Of a DNA stretch of 64,000 nt, positions 55,903 to 64,000 are shown piece after piece (the stretch's first letter is position 1; the number at the start of each line of letters is the position of its first letter). The notes beneath the pieces were generated by a model. It saw nothing but the letters and a program-made list of their open reading frames with translations, was not told the DNA's origin and searched no databases. The stretch is from Pseudocolwellia sp. AS88. GTDB lineage: Bacteria; Pseudomonadota; Gammaproteobacteria; Enterobacterales; Alteromonadaceae. The stretch is from contig NZ_JAUPEC010000010.1 of the NCBI RefSeq assembly GCF_030551755.1, positions 62,001 through 126,000 of the forward strand, read 5' to 3'. A program made the translations under genes and the position numbers.

Positions 55903-56919
55903 CTATTTATTTAGTAAACTGGATACTGTGCGTAAGGTTCCCATGATTTTCTTTGCGTAGTTAGGATCAGTCGCATAGCCAGCATCTTGTAATGTATGCA
56001 GAAACTGTTCCACATTTGATGTCTGTTCTAAGGCAGGTTTATATCTTTCGCTGGTAGATAAGAAATTAACGTAGTCGTTAACACTTTCAGCTAATGAAGA
56101 ATATACACGGAAAGGCTCACGTTTTTTAATCATGGTGCCTTGTTCAAACTCTAAGGTTTCGGTTGTGGTTTTATCACCTTGCCAACGTGAATCAGCCTTG
56201 ATATTAAACAAGTTATTAGAGCTTTCACCTTGGTTAGTTTTAATTATTTTTTGGCCCCAACCGGTCTCTAAAGCGGCTTGTGCAATAACCACTTCAAATG
56301 GAATATTTAACTTAGCTTCAACCTGTTTTGCTGAGGCTGTCATCGCTGAAATAAAATCTGCTGGGTTAGTAAATTCAGGTTGTAAATTGTTATTACTCGC
56401 AATGCTTTTATCGCTATCTAAAGTATTATCTTTTGACAGATATTTAGGCACTTCAATGGTGTTCTTGTCAGTAGTTTGACGATCCTCGTTGATCGTTTTG
56501 GCTAAAGGTTCTCTGATATTTTGCAAATCGAATACGTTTTTACCGCGAGCATCTAAATTACCGTCATTTCTTAGTACGCTATGTGGCGTGAAGTTTTCAC
56601 TGTCTCCACCCAGTTGTCTTACGATCAATTCTGACAAACCTAAAGCACCATTGTTTGATAGCTCTAATGACATTTGTTGATCGTGCATTTGACGGTATGA
56701 CTTTGAGGTTTCTGAATTGAATGGGCTGTCTGACTCTAAAACATCTTGCGCACTTCGCATACTTTTAAGCAACATTTGCATAAATATAGCTTCGAACTGC
56801 TTAGCTGCTGTTTGCAGGGCAGCTTCCTTTTCAGCTTTATCGGTTGATTTAGACTGTTGTCTAACCGAGTTTAAGCCGTTTACATCAAGGAAATTTTGCG
56901 CATCTGTTATTTTAGTCAT
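55903..56919 (-). CDS. flgJ: flagellar rod-cap protein and peptidoglycan hydrolase FlgJ
   Basis: Dual-domain FlgJ. The N-terminal rod-binding domain (about 35-110: KQFEAIFMQMLLKSMRSA, NNGALGLSELIVRQL) helps rod assembly. A linker of about 75 residues follows, then a C-terminal glucosaminidase domain (about 185-335: FISAMTASAKQVE, VVIAQAALETGWGQK with the catalytic Glu) that opens the cell wall. Length 338. Between flgI (18 bp) and flgK. Confidence 0.95.
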   Translation of the reverse strand: MTKITDAQNFLDVNGLNSVRQQSKSTDKAEKEAALQTAAKQFEAIFMQMLLKSMRSAQDVLESDSPFNSETSKSYRQMHDQQMSLELSNNGALGLSELIVRQLGGDSENFTPHSVLRNDGNLDARGKNVFDLQNIREPLAKTINEDRQTTDKNTIEVPKYLSKDNTLDSDKSIASNNNLQPEFTNPADFISAMTASAKQVEAKLNIPFEVVIAQAALETGWGQKIIKTNQGESSNNLFNIKADSRWQGDKTTTETLEFEQGTMIKKREPFRVYSSLAESVNDYVNFLSTSERYKPALEQTSNVEQFLHTLQDAGYATDPNYAKKIMGTLRTVSSLLNK

Positions 56920-56937
56920 AGTGTTATTGGCTGTTAA

Positions 56938-58041
56938 TTAAATAACAACCAACTCCCCACGTAAGGCACCTGCTTGATCTAAAGCTTCAAGAATTGCCAT
57001 AACATCACCTGGGCCAGCACCTACTTCGTTTATTGCTCTAACTAAAGTATTTAATGTAACGCCAGGATCAAACACGAACATACGGTTTTCACTTTCGTTA
57101 ACATTTACAGATGAGCGTGTAGTAATAGCCGTATCACCTTCCGCAAAAGCGTCAGGTTGTGAAACGTCTTGAACTTCATTAATGGTTACTGTTATTCCAC
57201 CATGGGTAATTGCTGCAGGTAATAAACGCACGTCAGAACCAATGACAATAGTGCCTGTTCTTGAGTTAACAATAATTTTGGCTGACGATCTGTCTGGTTC
57301 AAACTCTAAATTTTCAAGGGTAGATAAAAAGCTTACTCTATCAGCTAAATCACGCGGAGCACTTACTTTAACTGAAGTTGCATCAATAGCCCGTGCTGAA
57401 CCTGCAATTAAGTCATTAATAGTATCTGACAACCTTTTAGCCGTAGTAAAGTCAGACTTATGCAGGTTAAAAGTAATGTGGTCACCTTGGCCAAATGGTG
57501 AAACAACTTCACGTTCAACCATAGCGCCATTAGCTATACGACCAACGGTTGGTGTATTCACCAATATTTTAGAGCCATCTAATCCGCCAGCACCTAAACC
57601 ACTTACAATTAAGCTACCTTGAGCAACGGCGTATGCATTTCCATCAACGCCCATTAGAACTGTTTGCAATAAAGTACCGCCACGTAAACTTTGAGCTGAC
57701 CCCATAGAAGATACGGTAACATCAATTTTCTGACCTGATTTTGCAAAAGCTTCTAGTTCTGCATGAACGGCAACAGCGGCAACATTTTTAATTTTAGGTT
57801 TTAAACTTGCCGGCATAGTAATACCAAAATTACTTAGCATGGTTTTAAAACTTTGTTCCGTAAACGGGCTTTGTTCACCTGTACCCGGTAAACCAACAAC
57901 TAAACCATAACCTAAAAGTTGGTTAGATCTAACGCCAGCAACATCAGCTAAATCTTTAATACGCTGTGCATTTACTGAGTGTGTAAATAAACAGACGAAA
58001 ACAAGACTTAACTTACATAATTGTTTGATTAACTGCTTCAT
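56938..58041 (-). CDS. flgI: flagellar P-ring protein FlgI
   Basis: Periplasmic ring subunit around the rod. The 367 residues start with a Sec signal peptide (about 1-25, ends HSVNA), then [29 protein letters not shown]. The C-terminal part [32 protein letters not shown] is typical. It lies 40 bp after flgH. Confidence 0.96.
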   Translation of the reverse strand: MKQLIKQLCKLSLVFVCLFTHSVNAQRIKDLADVAGVRSNQLLGYGLVVGLPGTGEQSPFTEQSFKTMLSNFGITMPASLKPKIKNVAAVAVHAELEAFAKSGQKIDVTVSSMGSAQSLRGGTLLQTVLMGVDGNAYAVAQGSLIVSGLGAGGLDGSKILVNTPTVGRIANGAMVEREVVSPFGQGDHITFNLHKSDFTTAKRLSDTINDLIAGSARAIDATSVKVSAPRDLADRVSFLSTLENLEFEPDRSSAKIIVNSRTGTIVIGSDVRLLPAAITHGGITVTINEVQDVSQPDAFAEGDTAITTRSSVNVNESENRMFVFDPGVTLNTLVRAINEVGAGPGDVMAILEALDQAGALRGELVVI

Positions 58042-58081
58042 AGTAATACCTTATTTATCGATGATTTTATAAAGCTAAGCT

Positions 58082-58765
58082 TTATAAAGGCCACCATGAG
58101 CTTCCGAAAAATCTAGACAACCAACCTTGCTCTTGGGCATCAGCAAAAGCACCTGTACCTGCATATTGAATACGAGCATTGGCAACTTTACTTGAGGTTA
58201 TTGTGTTACTTGAACTAATGTCTTGCGCACGAATAATGCCTGTGAGGCGGATGTATTCGTCGCCATTGTTTAGTGACATCCATTTTTCACCGCGGATCAT
58301 TAAGTTGCCGTTAGGTAAAACACGTAAAACGTGAACTGAAATATTACCTGTTAAACTGTTACTTTGATCTGATTTAGAATCGCCTGAAAAGTCTGAACTT
58401 TGGTTGTAGCCAAACTCTAACGAGTCACCTTTAAATGTAATTGGTGCGCCACCTAAACCAATAACTGATCCTAAAGATCCGGTATTGTCTTTACTCAATT
58501 CTGTTTTAGCATTTTTTTGTGCTTGAGTATTTTCACTCAATAAAACAGAAATAATATCGCCAACACGGTGTGCTTTAGAATCTGAGTAAATATTGTTTAC
58601 GTAGTTTTCTTTAAATAAAGATCCTGTTGGTATAACTGGCTCTTCTTCCATTTCAGGTAGAATTGGAGCGAAATCAGGATCATTGGGTAATATTTTTGCC
58701 TGTTCTATACTTGCACAACCAGATAGTTGAATAAGTAAAACACTCATTAACATTAAATATTTCAT
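58082..58765 (-). CDS. flgH: flagellar L-ring lipoprotein FlgH
   Basis: Outer-membrane ring subunit. The start is the ATG at 58765, with GGAGAGGAG just upstream; it gives a lipoprotein signal with lipobox LSGC and 227 residues, the family length. The frame is open 36 codons further upstream, but that extension precedes the lipoprotein signal, reaches into flgG and should not be used. It contains the FlgH motifs SKAHRVGDIISVLLSENTQA and GNLMIRGEKW...IRLTGIIRAQDI. 70 bp after flgG. Confidence 0.96.
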   Translation of the reverse strand: MKYLMLMSVLLIQLSGCASIEQAKILPNDPDFAPILPEMEEEPVIPTGSLFKENYVNNIYSDSKAHRVGDIISVLLSENTQAQKNAKTELSKDNTGSLGSVIGLGGAPITFKGDSLEFGYNQSSDFSGDSKSDQSNSLTGNISVHVLRVLPNGNLMIRGEKWMSLNNGDEYIRLTGIIRAQDISSSNTITSSKVANARIQYAGTGAFADAQEQGWLSRFFGSSWWPL

Positions 58766-58835
58766 GGCTCCTCTCCTCTCTATCTTTAAATAAACATGAG
58801 CACTGTATGATTGTGCTCTACAAAATCTGAAAAAC

Positions 58836-59624
58836 TTATAATTGTTGATTGATATAACTGAGCATTTCATCAACGGCTGAAATAACTTTAGAGTTCATTT
58901 CGTAAACACGTTGGCTTTCAATTAAGTTAACAAGCTCTTCCGTTGTATTAACATTTGAGGTTTCTAAGGCACCTTGTACTATCATGCCGAAACCTTCTAA
59001 CCCTGGAACACCTTGTATAGGGTCACCACTAACGGCGGTTTGCACAAACAAGTTTTGTCCAATAGGTTCTAGCCCTGTTGGGTTAATAAAGTTAACGGTA
59101 TTAATTTGACCTACAACAGCAGGTTCAGGCTCACCTTGAAGGGTTACCGATACTTCACCATCTTGTGACACGGTAATAGATAATGCATCTTCAGGTATGG
59201 TAATTTGTGGCTGCATTAAATAACCTGCGCCAGGCGTTACAACATTACCTTCTTCATCCATGGTAAATTGACCATTACGGGAATAACCCGAGCTACCATC
59301 TGGCATTAATATTTCGAAAAAGCCTTCACCTTGGATCATTAAATCTAATGCGTTATCAGTGTTTAGCATATCGCCTTGGGTATGTATTTTTTGTGTGGCA
59401 ACAACTTTTGTACCTGCACCTAACATTAACCCTGAAGGTAATTCAGTATCTTGCGCTGATCTACCACCTGGCTGATTAATTGTTTGATACAACAAATCTT
59501 CAAAAACCGCTCGGCTCTTTTTAAAACCAACAGTACTTGCGTTAGCTAAGTTGTTAGATATAACCGCAATTTCTTTGGTTTGTGCGTCTAAGCCAGTTTT
59601 ACTGATCCATAATGCTGGATTCAT
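58836..59624 (-). CDS. flgG: flagellar distal rod protein FlgG
   Basis: Distal rod subunit, 262 residues. N-terminal MNPALWISKTGLDAQTKEIAVISNNLANASTVGFKK; C-terminal NTTEELVNLIESQRVYEMNSKVISAVDEMLSYINQQL. Length normal. It lies 19 bp after flgF. Confidence 0.96.
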   Translation of the reverse strand: MNPALWISKTGLDAQTKEIAVISNNLANASTVGFKKSRAVFEDLLYQTINQPGGRSAQDTELPSGLMLGAGTKVVATQKIHTQGDMLNTDNALDLMIQGEGFFEILMPDGSSGYSRNGQFTMDEEGNVVTPGAGYLMQPQITIPEDALSITVSQDGEVSVTLQGEPEPAVVGQINTVNFINPTGLEPIGQNLFVQTAVSGDPIQGVPGLEGFGMIVQGALETSNVNTTEELVNLIESQRVYEMNSKVISAVDEMLSYINQQL

Positions 59625-59643
59625 AAATCACCTCAAAATTCAT

Positions 59644-60387
59644 TTAGAAAGCGCGTAATAAAGAAGATGCACTAGAATCTACTTCTTCAGCGGTTTTCAT
59701 TAGTTTCAATTGCATTTCAAATTGTCTTTGTAATGCGATCATCTCTGTCATTTCCCCGATAGGGTTTACGTTGCTAGATTCAAGCATGCCACTCATAATT
59801 TTTACGTTTACATCGGCAGCTTCAACTTGACCATCTGTTCTTCTGAATAAGCCGTCGGTACCTTTTTCAATCGCACGATTATCAGGGTTAACAAACTTAA
59901 TGCGTGCCACCTCTTCTTGCGTTGTAACAGGTGCGCCTTCAGGCTGGACCATAATGGTTCCATCACGACTTATTTGAATATTTGTTACAGGTAAAGGCAG
60001 AAAAATAGGCCCTGTGTCACCAATGACTAATTCACCATCTGTGGTTTCTAATGCGCCTGTTTCTGTTAAACGTAAATGACCACCGCGCGTATAAGCTTCA
60101 GATCCATCTTTAGTTTGCACAGCTATCCAACCCGAACCTTCAACGGCAATATCTAAATCTCGACCTGTTGATTGTAAAGAACCACTGTCAAAGTTTTGGC
60201 TGGTTATTTCAGTCATAGAAAAGACACGAGAAGGCATACCTTCACCGAAAGCTTGCATAGATCTTGCCTGAGCTAGATCAGCCTTAAAGCCTGTGGTTTT
60301 AGCATTCGCTAGGTTGTTTGCATTCACAGCCAGAGCGTTCATATTTTGTTTCGCCCCACTCATGGCGATATAAAGCATTTTATCCAT
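59644..60387 (-). CDS. flgF: flagellar proximal rod protein FlgF
   Basis: Rod subunit, 247 residues. N-terminal MLYIAMSGAKQNMNALAVNANNLANAKTTGFKAD; C-terminal NPIGEMTEMIALQRQFEMQLKLMKTAEEVDSSASSLL. It is first in its unit here: upstream is an RND efflux gene and not flgE, and a consensus sigma-54 site lies 36 bp before the ATG. Confidence 0.96.
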   Translation of the reverse strand: MDKMLYIAMSGAKQNMNALAVNANNLANAKTTGFKADLAQARSMQAFGEGMPSRVFSMTEITSQNFDSGSLQSTGRDLDIAVEGSGWIAVQTKDGSEAYTRGGHLRLTETGALETTDGELVIGDTGPIFLPLPVTNIQISRDGTIMVQPEGAPVTTQEEVARIKFVNPDNRAIEKGTDGLFRRTDGQVEAADVNVKIMSGMLESSNVNPIGEMTEMIALQRQFEMQLKLMKTAEEVDSSASSLLRAF

Positions 60388-60422
60388 AACGAATCTCTAT
60401 CAGTTAAATCTGATATTAGAAA

Positions 60423-60438
60423 TGCAATTAGGGTGCCA
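60423..60438 (-). promoter_or_regulatory. consensus sigma-54 promoter of flgFGHIJKL
   Basis: On the - strand TGGCACCCTAATTGCA: exact TGGCAC-N5-TTGCA match, 36 bases before the flgF ATG. The best sigma-54 match in the window; it makes flgF the head of an operon. Confidence 0.88.
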
Positions 60439-60618
60439 CAAAAAACAAACACTAGATAAAAGTTGATGGATAAAAGAACAAAGATGAAAGGTGTTTTACT
60501 GTAATGAGGTTACTAATAGATGACTTTTAAATAATAAATGAGAGGATTAAACACTCATCTGAAGTGAAAAAGAGGTTAAAAATATAACGTTTTCCACTTC
60601 AGAAGAGATTTTATTTAA

Positions 60619-63600
60619 TTATGACGCTACATGCCTTTTCGCTATTTGAGATTTATTATATGAACCTCGCATAACCAACTGATATAAAGCCGGTATAGCA
60701 AACATGGTTAATGTTGAGGAAAATAATAATCCCCAAACAATAGAAGTAGCAACCGGCGACCACATTAGTGAGTGTCCACCTAAGCCAGCGGCTAATGAAA
60801 ATAAACCAGCCACAGTCGTTAACGTAGTAATTAAAATAGGTAACATTCGACGTCTTGCTGCATAAAAAGTTGAATGAGTTAACGTCATACCTTTTTTGAT
60901 ATTTTCATTTGCCGTTGAAATTAACACGATTGAAGAATTAACGGCTATACCAGCTAATGCAACTACACCATACATGGTAAATAAACTTAAAGGATCTCTT
61001 GATACTAACAATCCTAAAATAACGCCCACAAGTGCCAGCGGAACCGTTAATAAAATCATTAAAGGCTGAAAGTAACTTTGAAACTGCGTACTTAATATTA
61101 AATACATTAAGCCAATACCAAAAAGAAATAATAAGCCCAGTGCATCTAAGCTTTCCTGAATATCATCAAGTTCACCAGTAAAGTCTAATGAAACGTTAGG
61201 GTATTCTTCTGCAACACCCGCCCAAAAATCAACAATCAGTTGGTTAGCTTCAACGGTATCGATAAGCTCTTTATCAATATCTGATTCTATGGTGATAGTA
61301 CGTTTAAAGTTGTAATGCTTTAAGTTACTTTTAACTTGTATGGTTTCAACATGAACTAAATCTCTTAATTCAATATTGGTACCTGAACTTGTAGGTACGG
61401 TAAGTTGTAATAGTGCATCTATGTTGTCAAATTCATTTAACGCTGCAGCAGTCGATTTAACACGTAATGCAATTCGGTCACCTTCGTTCTGCACATAACT
61501 CACTATTTCACCATCAACCAACATTTTTACTGAACGTTGTACATCTGTAGGCGAAACACCTAAGCGGTTAATCGCATCGTTATTCAAGGTAAGCTGTAAA
61601 CCAAAACGACCTTTATCATCGTCATCACTTAAGTCGGTATAACGAGAGTCTTTCTTTAAAAAAGTCATTATCGAATCAGTGGCTAAGCGCAACTCTTGGT
61701 AGTTATCGCCTCTAACTTTTACGCTTACTGCTCTGCTAGTTGGCGGCCCACCTGATAATTTTAAAAATGAGATATTAGTAGGACCAACCACCTCAGACAA
61801 AGCGGTTCGAGTATGTTCGATAAGTTCTTCAACCGTTCTCATATCACCTTTTTGAGGATTAAGAGACACTAGAGTTTGACCTAAATGATCACCAAACACA
61901 GGCGCTTCGTCAGTAAAGGTTTGTCCTGCATAGCTTACTACCGAGCGCACCTCGTCATCTTCCAACCCTTGGCGAGCGATTATTTCTATTTCTTGAGTTT
62001 TTTTCATGGTGGCTTGCAGTGAGCTAGTCGCTGGCATTTCCACATTGATGTAGAACAAACGTACGGTATCAGCAGCAAAGAAGTCCGTTTTAACCAAGCC
62101 TGCAAGTAATGAAACTCCGGCAAAAACTAACATTAACAACATACCCGCTAATGTCTTTTTAGGGTTTCGCATCACTTTAATCAAACCAAAACCGTATTTA
62201 ACTTTGAGCTTTCTGATGGTTTTTTGTCGAAATTCATCGATTTTACTAGGCTTGTCAAAATTAACTTTTGCAGCAAGGATATGGCCGGGCAACATCCAAT
62301 AAGCTTCAACTAAACTAAAAGCTAAAGCGACAGTAACTACTAACGGGATAACCATCATAAATTGCCCAATAAACCCAGGAAGTAACATAAGGGGTAAAAA
62401 TGCTGCCATGGTTGTTAGTACTGAAGCGGTTACCGGTTTAATTACGCTTTGTAATCCGCCCCAAGCCGCATCTATGCCTCTTTTACCTTGACGTAAGCGA
62501 TGATAAATAGCCTCAACCACGACAACGGCATCATCTACTAGCATACCTAAAGCAATAACAATGGCTAACAATACAGAGGTATTAAGGGTTTGATCTAAAA
62601 GCTTAAGAACAATAAATGTTCCCGCTAATGTGAATGGAATTCCGATGGTAACTAAAGCACTGACTCGAGCGCCTAAAAAGAACCAAGTAACTAATAACAC
62701 AAACAACAAACCATAAATTGCGTTGGTTTGCATAATGTTTAACGCATTTTTAGTAATTTGGGTTTGGTCGTCCACTAAGGTGAATTGAACACCAAGTGCA
62801 CCACTTACTTTATTTTTCTCTTCAATAAAAGTTTCAATTCTCTCTACTAGCTCTAAAGTATTACTACTTTCTTGTTTCATTACTGAAAAGAGTACTGCAG
62901 GCTGACCTTGAAAACTGACAATTCTGTCAGCTTTAGCACGAGCTCTTACAACTTGAGCAACATCAGTTAATCGTAATTCGGTAGCCATTCCATCTACTGT
63001 TAAAATAGGTAATTGCGCCAATACTTCAGGATCAGTTGTTGTGCCTTGAACTCTAACTAACCATTGGTCTTGGGCAATGCGGGCAGTACCGGCTGAAATG
63101 TCAGTGAAAAATGTGCGTATCGAATTAGCGATGATTACAGGTGAAATACCTAAATGTTGAATTTTGTCTAACTCGAAACGTATTTGTATTTCTGGCTCTC
63201 GCAAACCTGTAGCATCAACTCGGTCTACTCCTGCAATACGAGCTAAATCTTTTTCTAAAGCACGGGCTTGTCGCCTTAAGTTTTCATCATCAGCTAAACC
63301 TGAAACAACAACCGTTGCAGAAGGAAAAGCATTGGCTTTGGTTATTTCAAATATTCTAGGTCTTTCTGCCTCTTCAGGCATTTGATCTTCTACGTTACTT
63401 ATTTCACGACGTAAATCTGCCACACGTTTATCAAACTTTCTGTCGTCCATTTCATGAAAACGAACTAAAATACTTGATATAGCTTCTCTGCTAGTACTTG
63501 ATACAAATTTTATGTCTTGAACTTTTTCTACTGACTCTTCAATAACATCAGTAATTTTTTGTTCTACATCTCTTGCTGAAGCTCCAGGTAAAAATGTAGT

Positions 63601-63738
63601 AATTTGCATCCAGTTAAAGTTAACTGTTGGATCTTGCTCTCTCGGTAATTGGTTATAAACAATAAATCCTACAACCAAGATCAAAACAAAAACTAGATTT
63701 GTAAGTACATGATTTTGAATTAAGTTACGCAACCACAT
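60619..63738 (-). CDS. RND family efflux permease
   Basis: Inner-membrane, proton-driven multidrug or compound exporter (AcrB/MexF superfamily). 1039 residues with two large periplasmic loops and 12 expected helices. The proton-relay DD pair in helix 4 is in IALGMLVDDAVVVVEAI. The N-terminus MWLRNLIQNHVLTNLVFVLILVVGFIV resembles the group found with short-chain adaptors rather than heavy-metal pumps. Its ATG overlaps the adaptor stop by one base (TAATG). Substrate not predictable; no tolC-like gene in the window. It occupies the place where flgE would be expected upstream of flgF. Confidence 0.93.
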   Translation of the reverse strand: MWLRNLIQNHVLTNLVFVLILVVGFIVYNQLPREQDPTVNFNWMQITTFLPGASARDVEQKITDVIEESVEKVQDIKFVSSTSREAISSILVRFHEMDDRKFDKRVADLRREISNVEDQMPEEAERPRIFEITKANAFPSATVVVSGLADDENLRRQARALEKDLARIAGVDRVDATGLREPEIQIRFELDKIQHLGISPVIIANSIRTFFTDISAGTARIAQDQWLVRVQGTTTDPEVLAQLPILTVDGMATELRLTDVAQVVRARAKADRIVSFQGQPAVLFSVMKQESSNTLELVERIETFIEEKNKVSGALGVQFTLVDDQTQITKNALNIMQTNAIYGLLFVLLVTWFFLGARVSALVTIGIPFTLAGTFIVLKLLDQTLNTSVLLAIVIALGMLVDDAVVVVEAIYHRLRQGKRGIDAAWGGLQSVIKPVTASVLTTMAAFLPLMLLPGFIGQFMMVIPLVVTVALAFSLVEAYWMLPGHILAAKVNFDKPSKIDEFRQKTIRKLKVKYGFGLIKVMRNPKKTLAGMLLMLVFAGVSLLAGLVKTDFFAADTVRLFYINVEMPATSSLQATMKKTQEIEIIARQGLEDDEVRSVVSYAGQTFTDEAPVFGDHLGQTLVSLNPQKGDMRTVEELIEHTRTALSEVVGPTNISFLKLSGGPPTSRAVSVKVRGDNYQELRLATDSIMTFLKKDSRYTDLSDDDDKGRFGLQLTLNNDAINRLGVSPTDVQRSVKMLVDGEIVSYVQNEGDRIALRVKSTAAALNEFDNIDALLQLTVPTSSGTNIELRDLVHVETIQVKSNLKHYNFKRTITIESDIDKELIDTVEANQLIVDFWAGVAEEYPNVSLDFTGELDDIQESLDALGLLFLFGIGLMYLILSTQFQSYFQPLMILLTVPLALVGVILGLLVSRDPLSLFTMYGVVALAGIAVNSSIVLISTANENIKKGMTLTHSTFYAARRRMLPILITTLTTVAGLFSLAAGLGGHSLMWSPVATSIVWGLLFSSTLTMFAIPALYQLVMRGSYNKSQIAKRHVAS

Positions 63739-64000
63739 TATGATTTACCACTCGTTGCTATAGCTTTATTGTTTGAGGTAATTAGTTTTACAGCATCTCT
63801 ATCTTTAAGTGCTTGGTAGCCTTCCGTAATAATTTGAGTTGATGCTGGTAAGTCATAGGCAATAGGTCGGCCTTCTTCTGCTGACTCAACAGTAACAAAT
63901 TTAGCTTTTTTATTTTCAACAATAAAATAGCCACTTATTCCATTTCGCTTCTGAAGTAAATAAGCCGGTAAATAAGGTAGTGGGCTTTTCCAGCGTAAGC
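63738..64000 (-). CDS. RND periplasmic adaptor (membrane fusion protein), C-terminal part
   Basis: Partial gene that runs off the right edge; the last 86 residues are visible. They read like the membrane-proximal end of an HlyD/AcrA-type adaptor: GYFIVENKKAKFVTVESAEEG, then STQIITEGYQALKDRDAVKL, and a short polar tail ending SGKS. The stop overlaps the permease ATG. Pairs with the permease in a tripartite pump. Confidence 0.85.
   Translation of the reverse strand, partial: LRWKSPLPYLPAYLLQKRNGISGYFIVENKKAKFVTVESAEEGRPIAYDLPASTQIITEGYQALKDRDAVKLITSNNKAIATSGKS

Noticed and set aside
57182-57622. 146-codon + strand frame antisense to flgI
   Set aside because: Fully inside flgI, no ribosome site, composition explained by the complement strand.
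58766-58873. 36-codon N-terminal extension of flgH
   Set aside because: Would place residues before a lipoprotein signal peptide; a strong ribosome site precedes the internal ATG at 58765.
60559-60602. Inverted repeat CTGAAGTG...CACTTCAG as a terminator of the RND operon
   Set aside because: Eight-base stem with a long loop and no T run on the - strand; too weak to call.
1-64000. tRNA, rRNA and CRISPR arrays
   Set aside because: No cloverleaf-like sequences, no rRNA segments and no regularly spaced repeat arrays were noticed when reading through the window.

Overview
The window is low-GC DNA (clearly AT-rich by eye) from a polarly flagellated marine gammaproteobacterium. The flagellar and chemotaxis order, the flagellin N-termini and the FlrABC/FlhFG/ParCP set point to the Alteromonadales, most likely a Colwellia- or Thalassotalea-like member of the Colwelliaceae. 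The assignment is inferred from gene content and protein look; no alignment was run.

Left part (1-9.2 kb, mostly + strand): surface polysaccharide genes. An unrecognised 171-residue protein is followed by kdsB and kdsD/kpsF (CMP-Kdo supply), a family 2 glycosyltransferase, a roughly 860-bp stretch with no clear gene, and rfbA-rfbC-rfbB-rfbD (dTDP-L-rhamnose), ending in a near-perfect palindromic terminator. Converging on it from the - strand are wecA and a large six-SLBB polysaccharide export protein. Next comes an MlaA lipoprotein.

Middle (13-44 kb, all - strand): a nearly complete polar flagellar regulon. Read in transcription order it is flrA; flrBC; fliEFGHIJ; fliK-LMNOPQR-flhB; flhA-flhF-flhG-fliA-cheY-cheZ-cheA-cheB-parC-parP-cheW-DUF2802. 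Sites matching the sigma-54 -24/-12 consensus lie before flrB, fliE, fliK, flhA, fliC2 and flgF. A sigma-28 site lies before fliC1. This fits the hierarchy FlrA -> sigma-54 -> FlrBC/export apparatus/FliA -> sigma-28.

Right part (44-64 kb): a small + strand fliS-fliT unit, then on the - strand fliD, flaG, flagellin 1 (sigma-28), a TPR protein with a SGNH-hydrolase-like C-terminus, flagellin 2 (sigma-54), and flgL to flgF. The rod/hook operon is broken before flgF. Instead of flgE there is an RND efflux permease and the end of its adaptor gene, which runs off the window.

Most notable: CheA carries three copies of an acidic DEFExLLDELHG motif that resembles the CheY-binding N-terminus of FliM and C-terminus of CheZ from the same window. 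A TPR/SGNH protein sits between two differently controlled flagellins. The flg operon has been re-wired with its own strong sigma-54 site. FliK carries an in-frame 102-bp tandem duplication. No tRNA, rRNA, CRISPR array, IS element or prophage was seen.
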